A stretch of 64,000 bases of DNA from Liolophura sinensis (Eukaryota > Mollusca > Polyplacophora > Chitonida > Chitonidae): the NCBI RefSeq assembly GCF_032854445.1, contig NC_088305.1:11287606-11351605 (forward strand), written 5' to 3'. The notes beneath the pieces are model-generated. The model saw only the letters and a program-made list of their open reading frames with translations. It ran no database searches and was not told the origin of the DNA. Both the position numbers and the translations under genes were made by a program. Of this stretch, positions 1 through 12,702 are shown piece by piece. Every line of letters begins with the position of its first letter. Position 1 is the first letter of the stretch.

Positions 1-3000
1 GTTTTGGAGTTACACTACTCGAGTAAACGGCGTTTTATTTAGCCATGATCAGGAGAGTTCTGATGGTGGCTAAATAAAATGCCAAAGTATTGAGTCACAA
101 TGAAGTCTTTTTTCAGAGTTACACTACTCGTGTAAACAGCATTTTATTTAGCCATGATTATGAGAGTTCTGATGGTGGCTAAATAAAATGCCAAAGTATT
201 GAGTCACAATGAAGTCTTTTTTCGGAGTTACACTACTTATGTAAACGGCGTTTTATTTAGCCATGATCTGGAGAGTTCTGATGGTGGCTAAATAAAATGC
301 CAAAGTATTGAGTCACAATGAAGTCTTTTTTCGGAGTTACACTACTCGTGTAAACGGCGTTTTATTTAGCCATGATCAGGAGAGTTCTGATGGTGGCTAA
401 ATAAAATGCCAAAGTATTGATTCACAATGAAGTCTTTGTTCAGAGTTACACTACTCCTGTAAACAGCATTTTATTTAGCCATGATCTGGAGAGTTCTGAT
501 GGTGGCTAAATAAAATGCCAAAGTATTGATTCACAATGAAGTCTTTTTTCAGAGTTACACTACTCGTGTAAACAGCATTTTATTTAGCCATGATCAGGAG
601 AGTTCTGATGGTGGCTAAATAAAATGCCAAAGTATTGAGTCACAATGAAGTCTTTTTTCAGAGTTACACTACTCGTGTAAACAGCGTTTTATTTAGCCAT
701 GATCAGGAGAGTTCTGATGGTGGCTAAATAAAATGCCAAAGTATTGAGTCACAATGAAGTCTTTTTTCAGAGTTACACTACTCGTGTAAACAGCATTTTA
801 TTTAGCCATGATTATGAGAGTTCTGATGGTGGCTAAATAAAATGCCAAAGTATTGAGTCACGATGAAGTCTTTTTTCGGAGTTACACTACTCGTGTAAAC
901 AGCATTTTATTTAGCCATGATCTGGAGAGTTCTGATGGTGGCTAAATAAAATGCCAAAGTATTGATTCACAATGAAGTCTTTTTTCGGAGTTACACTACT
1001 CATGTAAACAGCATTTTTTTTAGCCATGATCAGGAGAGTTCTGATGATGGCTAAATAAAATGCCAAAGTATTGAGTCACAATGAAGTCTTTTTTCAGAGT
1101 TACACTACTCGTGTAAACAGCATTTTATTTAGCCATGATCTGGAGAGTTCTGATGGTGGCTAAATAAAATGCCAAAGTATTGAGTCACAATGAAGTCTTT
1201 TTTCGGAGTTACACTACTCTTGTAAACGGTGTTTTATTTAGCCATGATCTGGAGAGTTCTGATGGTGGCTAAATAAAATGCCAAAGTATTGAGTCATAAT
1301 GAAGTCTTTTTTCAGAGTTACACTACTCGTGTAAACGGCATTTTATTTAGCCATGATCTGGAGAGTTCTGATGGTGGCTAAATAAAATGCCAAAGTATTG
1401 AGTCACAATGAAGTCTTTGTTCAGAGTTACACTACTCGTGTAAACAGCATTTTATTTAGCCATGACCTGGAGAGTTCTGATGGTGGCTAAATAAAATGCC
1501 AAAGTATTGAGTCACAATGAAGTCTTTTTTCGGAGTTACACTACTCGTGTAAACAGCATTTTATTTAGCCATGACCTGGAGAGTTCTGATGGTGGCCAAA
1601 TAAAATGCCAAAGTATTGATTCACAATGAAGTCTTTTTCGGAGTTACACTACTCGTGTAAACGGTGTTTTATTTAGCCATGATCTGGAGAGTTCTGATGG
1701 TGGCTAAATAAAATGCCAAAGTATTGAGTCACAATGAAGTCTTTTTTCGGAGTTACACTACTTATGTAAACGGCGTTTTATTTAGCCATGATCTGGAGAG
1801 TTCTGATGGTGGCTAAATAAAATGCCAAAGTATTGATTCACAATGAAGTCTTTTTTCAGAGTTACACTACTCGTGTAAACAGCATTTTATTTAGCCATGA
1901 TCTGGAGAGTTCTGATGGTGGCTAAATAAAATGCCAAAGTATTGAGTCACAATGAAGTCTTTTTTCGGAGTTACACTACTCGTGTAAACAGCATTTTATT
2001 TAGCCATGATCTGGAGAGTTCTGATGGTGGCTAAATAAAATGCCAAAGTATTGATTCACAATGAAGTCTTTTTTCGGAGTTACACTACTTATGTAAACGG
2101 CGTTTTATTTAGCCATGATCAGGAGAGTTCTGATGGTGGCTAAATAAAATGCCAAAGTATTGAGTCACAATGAAGTCTTTTTTCGGAGTTACACTACTCG
2201 TGTAAACAGCATTTTATTTAGCCATGATCTGGAGAGTTCTGATGATGGCTAAATAAAATGCCAAAGTATTGATTCACAATGAAGTCTTTTTTTGGAGTTA
2301 CACTACTTATGTAAACGGCGTTTTATTTAGCCATGATCAGGAGAGTTCTGATGGTGGCTAAATAAAATGCCAAAGTATTGAGTCACAATGAAGTCTTTTT
2401 TCGGAGTTACACTACTTATGTAAACGGCGTTTTATTTAGCCATGATCTGGAGAGTTCTGATGGTGGCTAAATAAAATGCCAAAGTATTGAGTCACAATGA
2501 AGTCTTTTTTCGGAGTTACACTACTTATGTAAACAGCGTTTTATTTAGCCATGATCAGGAGAGTTCTGATGGTGGCTAAATAAAATGCCAAAGTATTGAG
2601 TCACAATGAAGTATTTTTTCGGAGTTACACTACTTATGTAAACGGCGTTTTATTTAGCCATGATCTGGAGAGTTCTGATGGTGGCTAAATAAAATGCCAA
2701 AGTATTGAGTCACAATGAAGTCTTTTTTCGGAGTTACACTACTTATGTAAACGGCGTTTTATTTAGCCATGATCAGGAGAGTTCTGATGGTGGCTAAATA
2801 AAATGCCAAAGGATTGAGTCACAATGAAGTCTTTTTTCGGAGTTACACTACTTATGTAAACGGCGTTTTATTTAGCCATGATCAGGAGAGTTCTGATGGT
2901 GGCTAAATAAAATGCCAAAGTATTGAGTCACAATGAAGTCTTTTTTCAGAGTTACACTACTTATGTAAACGGCGTTTTATTTAGCCATGACCTGGAGAGT

Positions 3001-4030
3001 TCTGATGGTGGCTAAATAAAATGCCAAAGTATTGATTCACAATGAAGTCTTTTTTCGGAGTTACACTACTTATGAAAACGGCGTTTTATTTAGCCATGAT
3101 CAGGAGAGTTCTGATGGTGGCTAAATAAAATGCCAAAGTATTGAGTCACAATGAAGTCTTTTTTCGGAGTTACACTACTTATGTAAACGGCGTTTTATTT
3201 AGCCATGATCTGGAGAGTTCTGATGGTGGCTAAATAAAATGCCAAAGTATTGAGTCACAATGAAGTCTTTTTTCGGAGTTACACTACTCGTGTAAACAGC
3301 ATTTTATTTAGCCATGATCTGGAGAGTTCTGATGGTGGCTAAATAAAATGCCAAAGTATTGATTCACAATGAAGTCTTTTTTCGGAGTTACACTACTTAT
3401 GTAAACGGCGTTTTATTTAGCCATGATCTGGAGAGTTCTGATGGTGGCTAAATAAAATGCCAAAGTATTGAGTCACAATGAAGTCTTTTTTCGGAGTTAC
3501 ACTACTCGTGTAAACAGCATTTTATTTAGCCATGATCAGGAGAGTTCTGATGGTGGCTAAATAAAATGCCAAAGTATTGATTCACAATGAAGTCTTTTTT
3601 CGGAGTTACACTACTCGTGTAAACAGCATTTTATTTAGCCATGATCAGGAGAGTTCTGATGGTGGCTAAATAAAATGCCAAAGTATTGAGTCACAATGAA
3701 GTCTTTTTTCAGAGTTACACTACTCGTGTAAACAGCATTTTATTTAGCCATGATCTGGAGAGTTCTGATGGTGGCTAAATAAAATGCCAAAGTATTGAGT
3801 CACAATGAAGTCTTTTTTCAGAGTTACACTACTCGTGTAAACAGCATTTTATTTAGCCATGATCTGGAGAGTTCTGATGGTGGCTAAATAAAATGCCAAA
3901 GTATTGAGTCACAAAAAGTCTTTTTTCGGAGTTACACTGCTCGTGTAAACAGCATTTTATTTAGCCATGATCTGGAGAGTTCTGATGGTGGCTAAATAAA
4001 ATGCCAAAGTATTGAGTCACAATGAAGTCA
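1..4030. repeat. 109-bp satellite array with an internal hairpin, about 37 copies
   Basis: Direct head-to-tail repeats with a constant 109-bp period (the word GAGTTACACTACT recurs at 7, 116, 225 and so on). The array begins before the window and ends near 4028. Each unit has an inverted repeat, GCATTTTATTTAGCCA paired with TGGCTAAATAAAATGC, around a loop of about 21 nt that can form a smaller stem (ATCAG/CTGAT). Two unit types occur: one with CTCGTGTAAACAGCATTTT and one with CTTATGTAAACGGCGTTTT; the second dominates about 2090-3250. Single-base deletions occur near 1635 and 3913. No coding frame. It probably lies in an intron of, or just upstream of, the gene with exons from 4731 on. Confidence 0.97.
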
Positions 4031-4730
4031 CGACTCGTGTATTATGTTGATCTCATCAGTGGCACTACAGGATTTTAAAGAGGATTTTAAGTCTTTGAAA
4101 AGTTATGGCATTACATGTAGGAAGATATGAAATTCTGTGTTTTGACAACTAACATTATTACCATTCATTTCAAAGAATTACCCTCATTTTTCTGATTTTT
4201 TGAGACAGATATTAGTAGTGCTGAAAGCAGAATATTATATTTCTTTCCCAGCTTTTGGGAAAATTAAAGATATGAGTATGTTGTTCAATGTACCTTGCAA
4301 ATATGCACAAATATACTACCAACACTAAATGCACAATTTTTGAACGAGAAATGAGTCATGGCTGCTTGGTTGAAGTGCCTTTTAATTGCCAGGTCACCCG
4401 AGACCCGGGTTCATCCTCAACCTCCAACAGGGAATTTTCAAGATAACTCTGCTGTCATGGTTTTAGAGGCCATTGTGGCAAGAAATGGTTGATGTAGTGA
4501 TACATGAAGTTCGCACGAAAATTGCATCTCACCAATTTGATGCGTGTCACACTTTCGTGATTTGTGAGTTCCCACATCAATTCCTGTTTCCACCACATTT
4601 TAATAAAATAAATAAAACTATAAAAATGTCCAAAAAAATATTATTAACATTAACAAAAAGTAACAGTTGTGAACAGATGTGGTGCATGCAGTTTTTAAAC
4701 ACTTGATGTTTTTTTTTTCCCATTCAACAG
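4031..4730. other. Non-coding stretch between satellite and first visible exon
   Basis: No gene seen. About 4205-4320 resembles an internal part of the repeat at 59780-59985 (shared words GCTGAAAGCAGAATAT and TATGTTGTTCA), so it is a degraded mobile-element fragment. The rest is AT-rich sequence ending in the polypyrimidine tract and AG acceptor at 4715-4730. Confidence 0.5.
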
Positions 4731-7665
4731 ACGTTCAGAGAGGAAAGCCAAGACTGATGAAATCAGAAGGAAATACGGTAAGAATTGCATGTTTTTAATA
4801 AACTTCCAAAAAAAGCCAGGATTTCGGCTTTTTTGTGCAGTTTAGTTTTAGTAACAATTGTGATTGTTAACTGTGAGTAAGCAGCTCAATAATTCAGTTG
4901 TTCTGTCTGTTTTTGCTGTCAAATTTTTGGCCTCTATTTGTTAACCTGGGCCATTCACTCAATTATGGGTCTTGGTGCAAGCTGACATGAAAACCTACAT
5001 GTAGGGGTGTATTACTAATAACATTGCTACATGGACTGAATTCCTTTGTTTTGTTACGAACCCCAAACTGTGATGCCATCATCCAATTTCTCCTGTTGTC
5101 TGATCTTGACCTTTGACCTCAGCTAATTATTATCCCAGGCTCTCCCACCCAGTGATATCATGGTTTCACAGCATGGCTGTCATCCTAAAACACACAGTCA
5201 CCATTGTGAGCTCCTTGTTGATAGGTTAAGTAAAAAAGGGCACTGTCATTGATTGACACTTGGATTGTTAAAAATATGAATTTGAATGATAAAAAGATTA
5301 CCTGACCAAAGGAGAGAGGCCATTGACTGTTGGGGGGTTAAGAATGTTCACGTTGCTTGCGCAGAGGGCACAGGTGGATTGCAGCGTCCGTACCTGACTG
5401 GACATTCCGTCTCGCAACTCAAATATTCAAAGCTACATGTACATTTGTAGGCATGTTGTGCTTCTCAAATATGTGTATTTGAACAGTTTGTCCCTGATTT
5501 CATTTGGTCATGTACCTTTTTTTTACCTCTATTCATTTTTATGGTCCATAAAAACAAATTGGATGTGTCAGTAAACCTTTCACAGAAGTGCGAAATTTCA
5601 AGTAACATCTATAAAACTGTTCTCATCGGTTAATGTGCTTTACAAGATGATTGTTAAGTTCTGCTAAGTCTATGAACCAGACACAGGTATACCTGTAGCA
5701 CTATAGACCCATATATAGGAATGTAATGCTGGTCACAGTGAATGCGTAACTCCCCAGGGAATTGATTGTTTCTGTTGTTTGTTTTTTTCACCCATATTTC
5801 CTCTTACCTCACCAGGGATTGAGATCAAGGGTAAGTTTATCTGTCCTAAGGATCTAGATGTATACACTATAGTAGACTTTGGTTGATTAGCTATTCACTG
5901 TCCACGTATTTTTCTTGTACCACTGGTCATAGTTCACGGTGTGGCTATACCTGCATCTAAAAACACAGCTTCCACCGTTACTTTTTGTTCAAGGATGTAA
6001 GGTGTTGTCATCACAGCAAAGCTGAATCCTATAAACTTTTATCAACACCAAGTTCTCAAATTGTTACTTGTGTGTATGGTGAAATTACTCAAAATTTTGC
6101 CCATGACCAATACAAGTTTTGTGTGTGTGTGTATGTGTGTGTGTATGTATATGTGTGTGTGTGTGTGTATGTGTGTGTGTATATATATGTGTGTGTGTGT
6201 GTGTGTATATATGTGTGTGTGTGTGTGTGTGATTTTGAGAGTAATATTGATCTTAGAAAGGCAAAAATCCTCTTTTTCTCGGGCAAAATGCTGGTTCGTT
6301 TACTGTATTTGGTAAGAGTTGTGTGGTTTAACAGTTTACTTTTTTGACAACAGACTTTTTTGTAGTCATTCTGTGATCATATTATGTATTACTAGTGTTG
6401 GGTTTTGTATCAGAACTTTTTGTTGTGGAATACAGTATTTTGCTGTGAAGAGTATTGTATTTTTGCACAGTTTCATTTCGATTCATTTTATTTCTGTTTA
6501 TTGTGATGGCATTTGTTCTGGTTTCATGGAGATGCTCTCTTTTCTGCATCACTGGCTAAGTTTGCGCATCTAAAACATCTGCATGTAATGTTATTCATGG
6601 AATCGCAAACTACGTTTACCTCAAAAGGAGCAGTACTAGTTGCCATGACGACGTGTGACTTAATACATGTAGCCCATAGCCCACTCTGCACAAAGCCCCC
6701 TTAACGTTATGACCACGTAACTACTATGATGACGTAATGCCTACAGTGCTGGTAGTTATGGGCTCTTAACGTTACGAGGGCTTCGTGCAAGTGGGCCCTG
6801 ACCTCTTCTTGCTTACAGAAAGAGCCCCATGGCTGCATAGTGTTCTCTCAATAGAGCAATATGGGCTAGCAGTGTTCCAGTTGTCCTTTCTGTTGTCAGT
6901 TTGCGCCATGGCTTAACACATGCAGGTAGCTTTCAGAGTACTTAACCAGTGGCTTTACTGGGTATAGTGTTATATATACTGGGTTATGTGCACAACATAA
7001 ACAAAAAAAAAAAAAAAAAAAGGAAGTGAGCTCCGTAGAAAACATTATAATCATTTTTCAAAGAGGAAAACTGTGATGTATATGTCCAAAATGAGTTCTG
7101 AAGGAGAAAAGCAATATCAGGTTTCAAAAATACCCAAACAGTAAGATTTGATATTTAATGATAAGACATTGATTCACACCTTGTAAAAGTGTAACTGTTG
7201 TAGCTCTTCCCCCCCCCCCCCCCCCCCACCTCTTTCATTTTATGTATATTACTGTAATTCTTCAACCTTTTCGCATGTTTGCAAGATGCTTTTTCAGTCA
7301 TATTCTACAGGCATTATTCCGTGTAGAATGATAAAAATTATACTCTCTGTGAAGTCCTGAAATTTAATCAATCCAAACAATGTGGTTTTGTCACCAAAAA
7401 CATATCATAAATGGGAATAAATTGCACTGAAAGTTGCACTTTCATATGGGAAGAACTCCAGGAATTAGAGCAAGTCCTTTCAGACGCACACCTTTCTGTT
7501 ATTAAGCAAAGCAATGATATGCTCTTGAGGTTCCCCAAATAACACAAGTTTAAGTGTTAAGTACCAGTGTTCATACATGTGGTGGTGAATTGTATATTGT
7601 TGTTGTTGTTGTTTTTAGGATTGGTGAAGGATAACCCCTACTCCAGGTTTGATGCCGACGCGTAA
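4731..7665 (+). CDS. 3' end of an unrecognised gene (three exons visible)
   Basis: Visible exons are 4731-4777, 5816-5830 and 7619-7665 (TAA stop at 7663). All have AG/GT borders and matching phases. The last exon is read in frame both with and without the 15-nt middle exon. The encoded C-terminus is highly charged: RSERKAKTDEIRRKYG, then optional IEIKG, then LVKDNPYSRFDADA and stop. This looks like the tail of a cytoplasmic protein, with a basic/acidic helix followed by a short conserved-looking terminus. I do not recognise the family, and upstream exons must lie before 4731 or outside the window. The other two frames of the first exon either stop within it or stop just after joining the last exon, which supports this frame. 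A 3' UTR of about 3.6 kb follows. Confidence 0.72.
5816..5830 (+). other. 15-nt in-frame microexon
   Basis: The sequence GGATTGAGATCAAGG lies between a pyrimidine-rich acceptor (TTACCTCACCAG) and a consensus donor GTAAGT at 5831. Inserted between the flanking exons it adds five codons (IEIKG in context) without shifting the frame. In animals, exons this short are often alternatively spliced and enriched in neurons. No transcript evidence is available here. Confidence 0.6.
6117..6231. repeat. GT-rich microsatellite
   Basis: About 115 bp of GT dinucleotides with interspersed ATGT/ATATAT, inside the second visible intron of the first gene. The open frames across it on both strands are artefacts of the repeat. 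Confidence 0.95.
6677..6806. mobile_element. Foldback element (CTTAACGTTA family)
   Basis: An imperfect palindrome: AGCCCCCTTAACGTTATGAC on the left is mirrored by CTCTTAACGTTACGAGGGCT on the right, around a short core. A second copy lies at 58808-58912. Non-autonomous, no coding sequence. Confidence 0.6.
7001..7228. repeat. Homopolymer tracts
   Basis: A poly-A run (about 7002-7020) and a poly-C run (about 7209-7227) in intronic sequence. Both are prone to length error in assembly. Confidence 0.9.
7250..7480. mobile_element. MITE of the TTCTTCAACCTTTTCGCA family
   Basis: Begins with GTAATTCTTCAACCTTTTCG and ends with a diverged inverted terminus (GGGAAGAACTCCAGGAATTA). The internal words ATTATTCCGTGTAGAATGATAA and GCACTGAAAGTTGC are shared with the copies at 13498-13815, 15893-16097, 21635-21982 and 44288-44497. 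About 230 bp, non-coding, in the intron before the last exon of the first gene. Confidence 0.7.
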
Positions 7666-9410
7666 GCTGTGTGAAGCGAGGAGACAGACATGAAGCAGTG
7701 ATCATCTTTACCGCATCCAGTTCTGTCACGTCGTTGGCTTGCGCTTGAAGAAATTTTCTTTTTTTTGTCAAGTTTTTGATTTTTTTTTTCATTAATATTG
7801 TCGCTTTATTGGGCTTTATGGACAATGAGATATTGATAAATACAGTCGCTCATATTGTTAGCTCTGTGTGAAATGTATGTTGGGGGAATCAAACATGCTG
7901 GGATAGAGTTGTGTCCCTTCGTGTGGGTAATCTTCATCCATATCCACGTAGGGTTTCTTTCAAATGTTCCTTAAAGTCACTACAGAAGACTGAATCAGTG
8001 CAAGTTCATAATGATTTCAAGAGGGACTTCCCTGAAGCGAGGTTTGTGCAGGCCGGGTAGATTGGATTTAAATTGTGGAATGCTAGTCTTAATTTAAGAG
8101 GGCTGGAGGCAGGGGTGGGGTGTGGGCGGGCACTTAATAAATAACATAAATACAGTTTGTCATGGACTATAGCAGTTCAGTCATGGGATCAGATGAAGGA
8201 GTGGAACACACTCATTGAATCTTCATACACATTCTTGACATATCACAGATTTGCATTAAGATCACTCAATGAAATTCAGTCGTAGGAATTAATTAATAGA
8301 GTTAAGTAACATGCGCACTGCATTCACAGGCCTGGAAATAGTTTTCCAGTTGGTGCAGGGTATACTGAGAAATTTATCTTCAGCTGCTCACAATATTAAA
8401 AAGGTTACACTGTTATGTTGTTGTTGCAGGAGATTGCACTTGTCCTACTGCTTAACCCGGGCTTGCATTCATCATCGAAACTGTCCAAGAAAAATGTTCA
8501 GAATTTAGCATTTGTTAAAGTTGCTCGTACCACAGCCTCCAGAATTGCTTCAGTTTTGAATTTCTGAGTTGCCAATTTTGTGACGAGATTTACATCCTGA
8601 AAAAGTATTTAGATCACTATACGTTTGGTTGAGGGTTTATACCATCCTGTATTAAAACGGAGAGTTAGAACAATACATGTGTGGTATTTTGAGTCCCTGT
8701 GGCTCAAATGTTGTCATGTGTTTGCATGTATGTATACGTAAAGAATATTTTGTATATATTGACAGAGCATATATATATATATATATATATGTATATAGAT
8801 ATGTTTGATGTAATATTTCTCTGAACGAAACGCTTTGATTATGTCCTGTTTCTCACTCGTACGGGGGACGTTAAGCTAGTTCATAAGAAATGTCGTGAGC
8901 ACATTGAACCCGTTTGGCATGGCGTGAGTGAACAGAATTTAAGGCTTTTGAACCTTATTGTTTTCCACTGTTTGCCACATGTGTCAGCTACTCTAGACGT
9001 CTTATGCATGATGCAACTGGCTGAGTCCAGCACTGGCAAACAAGAGTCAAACAAGACTCTTAACGCAAGAGTTAATTGTATACAGAATCAGCTCTGATTG
9101 GCTAAGTATTTGTCTTTGATATGTGAGGGGTTGTTGCAAAAATCTACTTCTGAACAACAACATATTTAATACCATTGTTTGTGAAACTAATTTGTGTCAA
9201 CTAATGTCTCATTTGAGATTCAGTTTTGTGGTGTTGATGTCTAGAACTATTTGGGAGTGGTCTAAAATTAATGGATGAATATTGCCTCTATTATAGGACT
9301 ACAAATTGACATAACATTAACTTTAGGCTCTGTTTCATAAGTATGTTTATGTATGTGTTTGTAACAGGAGCAGCTATCCAGTGCTTATACAAGCAGTAGT
9401 TAGTGGGATT

Positions 9411-9482
9411 TCCCTTTAGCTCAGTTGGTATAGTGATGAAGTTTGGGCTGAGGAGCTCAGAGTTCAAAACCCAGGTGTGACC
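9411..9482 (+). repeat. tRNA-like remnant
   Basis: The words TTTAGCTCAGTTGGTATAGT (A-box-like) and GAGTTCAAAACCC (B-box-like) are spaced as in a tRNA head, but the acceptor stem does not pair. Most likely the head of an old SINE or a tRNA pseudogene. Confidence 0.4.
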
Positions 9483-11307
9483 CACAGAGTAAATCGTTCA
9501 ACTTGTACAGTAAATCATGCTTCTAAACATGATTCAAATTAAGCCTCTTTATATTGAAAGATGGAATTCTAAACGGACTCTAATAGCTCTTTTTCTGGCC
9601 AAAAAATGTCGGGCCAAGCATTGTATATGAATCCCATATTTTGGTGAAGACAGCGGCATAGTTCGTTAAATTTGATTCAAGGTGACCGATGTTGGAAAGC
9701 AGATGTAAAATATTCTTATATTATACCTAATATTTTTTTGTTTTTTGTGATTTGATATATTTTGGTATTTGCTGTGCTAACTGTTAATTAGCCATATATG
9801 TGTACATTTGTCACAGACAGACAATACCATTGGTAATAACTGGAGGTCGGTGCTTACGGTAGGACTAGTTCATATAAACACTTGTACAAAACAATTCTTC
9901 AAAGCTTTTGCTTGTGCAGGGGATAAAAATATATTTGTTTTTCTTGTCAGAGAAGTCTTTAGAGCAAAATAATTATATCTACATTATTTGTTGCCCAGCC
10001 TTGATATTCAGTCAGTTTCTTTTCAGTTGTTTTTTTTTTTTTTTGAGCATTTTGAGCAAAAATCTTAAGAAATTTCCAGATAAGACACACATGACACTGT
10101 CTGACATCAAATGCTGCCTAGACATCAATAAGACGAAAATGTGTTTTGATGTTTGTTTGGAAGGCACACGTAAGATAACCACCTTGAAAATATATGTTTC
10201 AGCACCAAGAGTAATTTGTTTCTAAAAAAAAAAAAGCGTCTTTTTGGAGTGAAAGTTTGGGTCATTCACAATAGTTTATCTGAATATATGGTGTTACAGT
10301 TGTAGTAAAAAAAAAATTCAGCAAATGCTGATGAGGTTCTAAGCGGCAGTACATTACAATTTAAGACAACTTTACTGTCAAGTGTCAAATATTTTTTAAT
10401 TATGTTTATGAACATGATAAATTCTCTTTCGTGGTTTTATAGATAATCTGTTTGACGACAGCTTGCACCTCATTTAGGATGTGCCTAGAGAGATTCAAGC
10501 TTCGACTACAAACTAGGCCAGCTAGTCTCCATTTTATGAGACTTTACCACTGTAACACTGATATATTCCTTTCTTTTTTTCCTTTTTTATTTTGTTTGTA
10601 CATACATTATTCCTGTGGAGAATTGTTTGACAGTTGTAGTGCTAATTTTTGCTAACAGGGACAGAGATACGCAAATTTGGCTACACTTTTTCTTGATCAG
10701 TGTATATATATATATATATTTTGTGGAATATTCTTCGATGTAACAAACTATGTCAACATTGTAATATTGTGGAGCCTTCACACCTACTTGTGTACAGATA
10801 ATCCCCCACAACTTCGCTGAACCCGTTTTTGTGCGATTAATGGTGGTGTATTAATTAAAATGTACATTCCGTCTTCATTGTTTGACTAGCTTATATTTCT
10901 GGTCGTTAAAATTAGTTTGTCATATTTTAAAATTTTAAACTCTTGTGCTTTATTCATGGGTTTCAGCAATTTGATGTTGACCAGTGTTTGAAATTATTGA
11001 TTATCTTGAAAACATGCCAAATGTCATTCACAGTATCCTGTACAAATGGTCAACTCATTTCTTACCCACACAAGTAGAATTTAAAAGACTAATTTGCAAG
11101 TGTTGTACTTCATATTTTGTAAGATCTGGGGGCCTTTGTGGTCTGGTCAGAGATTAAGGTTGCAGTTGTTATCCAAGCAACCAAAACATTTAAACTGTCC
11201 AATCAGCATCTGTGATTCTGTCAAATTTGCATAAATATTGTACAGTATGTAACATAATTTCTACCACTGATTATATTGTACATCTATGATTGTTGCTGGA
11301 GAACATT

Positions 11308-11313
11308 AATAAA
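11308..11313 (+). terminator. Poly(A) signal AATAAA
   Basis: Canonical hexamer at the end of the long 3' UTR of the first gene, followed by TTCTTATCCGCTTAGTC and then repeat-derived sequence. Confidence 0.55.
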
Positions 11314-11384
11314 GAACTATTCTTATCCGCTTAGTCTAATCGTCCTTGCAATGAAGGTGGATCAGGTAAATCGCTGGCTCAAGG

Positions 11385-11535
11385 CCCAGTTGTTCAAAAG
11401 TGTATTAAGTCTTAAGCCCGATATTAACTTTAGTCCAGACTAAAGTGTCATGTATTTTGTATGAGGATGAGACTGGTGTTAAGATTTAAGCCTGGCTTAA
11501 TTTTAATCCGCTTTCGAACAAACCGGCCCCATAAT
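11385..11535. mobile_element. Foldback MITE with GTTGTTCAAA-type ends
   Basis: The left end GGCCCAGTTGTTCAAAAG is mirrored by CTTTCGAACAAACCGGCCCC. The inner parts (TTAAGTCTTAAGCC and GGCTTAA) are also inverted. A related element lies at 17917-18152. Confidence 0.7.
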
Positions 11536-12702
11536 TTTAAAGCTCGGGCTGGCTATTCGAGGACCATGAGCACAATAAAGTCGCATGTTCAAACCCATCT
11601 TGCACTGTTTCGATTGAAACTCGAGTCAGAAAGTCTGTCAGGTATAGTTGAAGGGCAGGCAGGAGTTCGCACCTGGCGTGTTTTGCCAACCATAAACCTG
11701 ACTGCAGCCATACATGCATAAGTGAACTGTTCTTAGTGCAGTGTTCAACACGAGTCAAATAACCAGGTATCCAGCATACGATGTTGGTTTACTCTGCGCA
11801 CTCCTCTTCCCCCACCCCTTTAGATCTGACCACTGTTAAATGAAAAACTCTGTAGTAAATTTTTCAGGTATCTAAAAAGAAAGAGAAAGAAGAATAATTG
11901 CAAGCTGGTTTTGATGTGAAATTTGTAATTTGAAGTCACACTTTAGAATGAGATTTGCATATTATCAGATAGACTTGTGTTCACATACCAGTCTTGCCAT
12001 CTTGATGAAAATTCACATTGAGTATCAGGATTTCGCAGTGCATGGTTTCCTCTATTCTGGGATATACAATTACACAGTGTGCTTTATGATACAGTGATCA
12101 TACCTGTGTCCATTTTTCACCACTTTGCATATCAAGACCGTAAGGTCTGGTTAAATTTTTTTTGACCAGCTGACCACCACTGGTATGCATATCGTGCTGG
12201 TCGTGTAGTTAAAATGAACTTGGAATTCAATTGAGTACGACGTTAAACCTCAAGCACTCACTCACTCAATTACCTTCTGTCTGACAGGGCCACGTTCAAC
12301 CAAGACCAGGGTTTTTATTTTGTTTATTTTTTTTTTTTGGTCCTTTGGTTTGTGTTAGAGGATGTGAGCTATTTCATTCCATTTGAATTGTGCAGTTAGA
12401 TTTAAGGGAGGCGGAAACTGGAGAGCCTGGATAAAACCATTACCCTTTGCCAGGTAACAATCAAATCTCCAGCTTTAACGCCACAGTCAAACTAGCGAGA
12501 ACTGGATTTGAACTCGGACCTTAAAGTACAGGCGCCATCAAGAAGATGTTATGCGCTCAATGTCAGACAAATGATATAACCATCTATACATTATTTATCT
12601 TATTTGATTGTTGTTTAATGAAATATTAAGGAATATGAAAACTGAGAGGATGACATAGATATGCAAACCATATTAGTGGACAACTGGTCTTCAATGACCA
12701 CC
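11536..12702. other. Intergenic sequence between convergent genes
   Basis: No gene recognised. Contains a SINE 3'-end fragment at about 12226-12272 (TTGAGTACGACGTTAAACCT then CACTCACTCACTC) and a possible old tRNA-like SINE piece near 12480-12550. The rest is AT-rich. Confidence 0.5.

Larger units (their letters stand above)
7666..11330 (+). other. Long 3' UTR of the first gene
   Basis: Follows the TAA at 7663. No further open exon is seen. AT-rich, with short (AT)n runs at about 8767-8792 and 10700-10718. A consensus AATAAA at 11308-11313 is the best end signal; earlier AATAAA-like words (such as 8137) could give a shorter form. The extent is inferred from the signal and the lack of any other gene. 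Confidence 0.5.

Noticed and set aside
1-4030. CRISPR-like array of repeats and spacers
   Set aside because: The whole 109-bp unit is conserved with no unique spacers, and the surroundings are intron-bearing eukaryotic DNA. It is a satellite.
5985-6347. 120-codon frame rich in Val/Cys
   Set aside because: Translation of the GT microsatellite.
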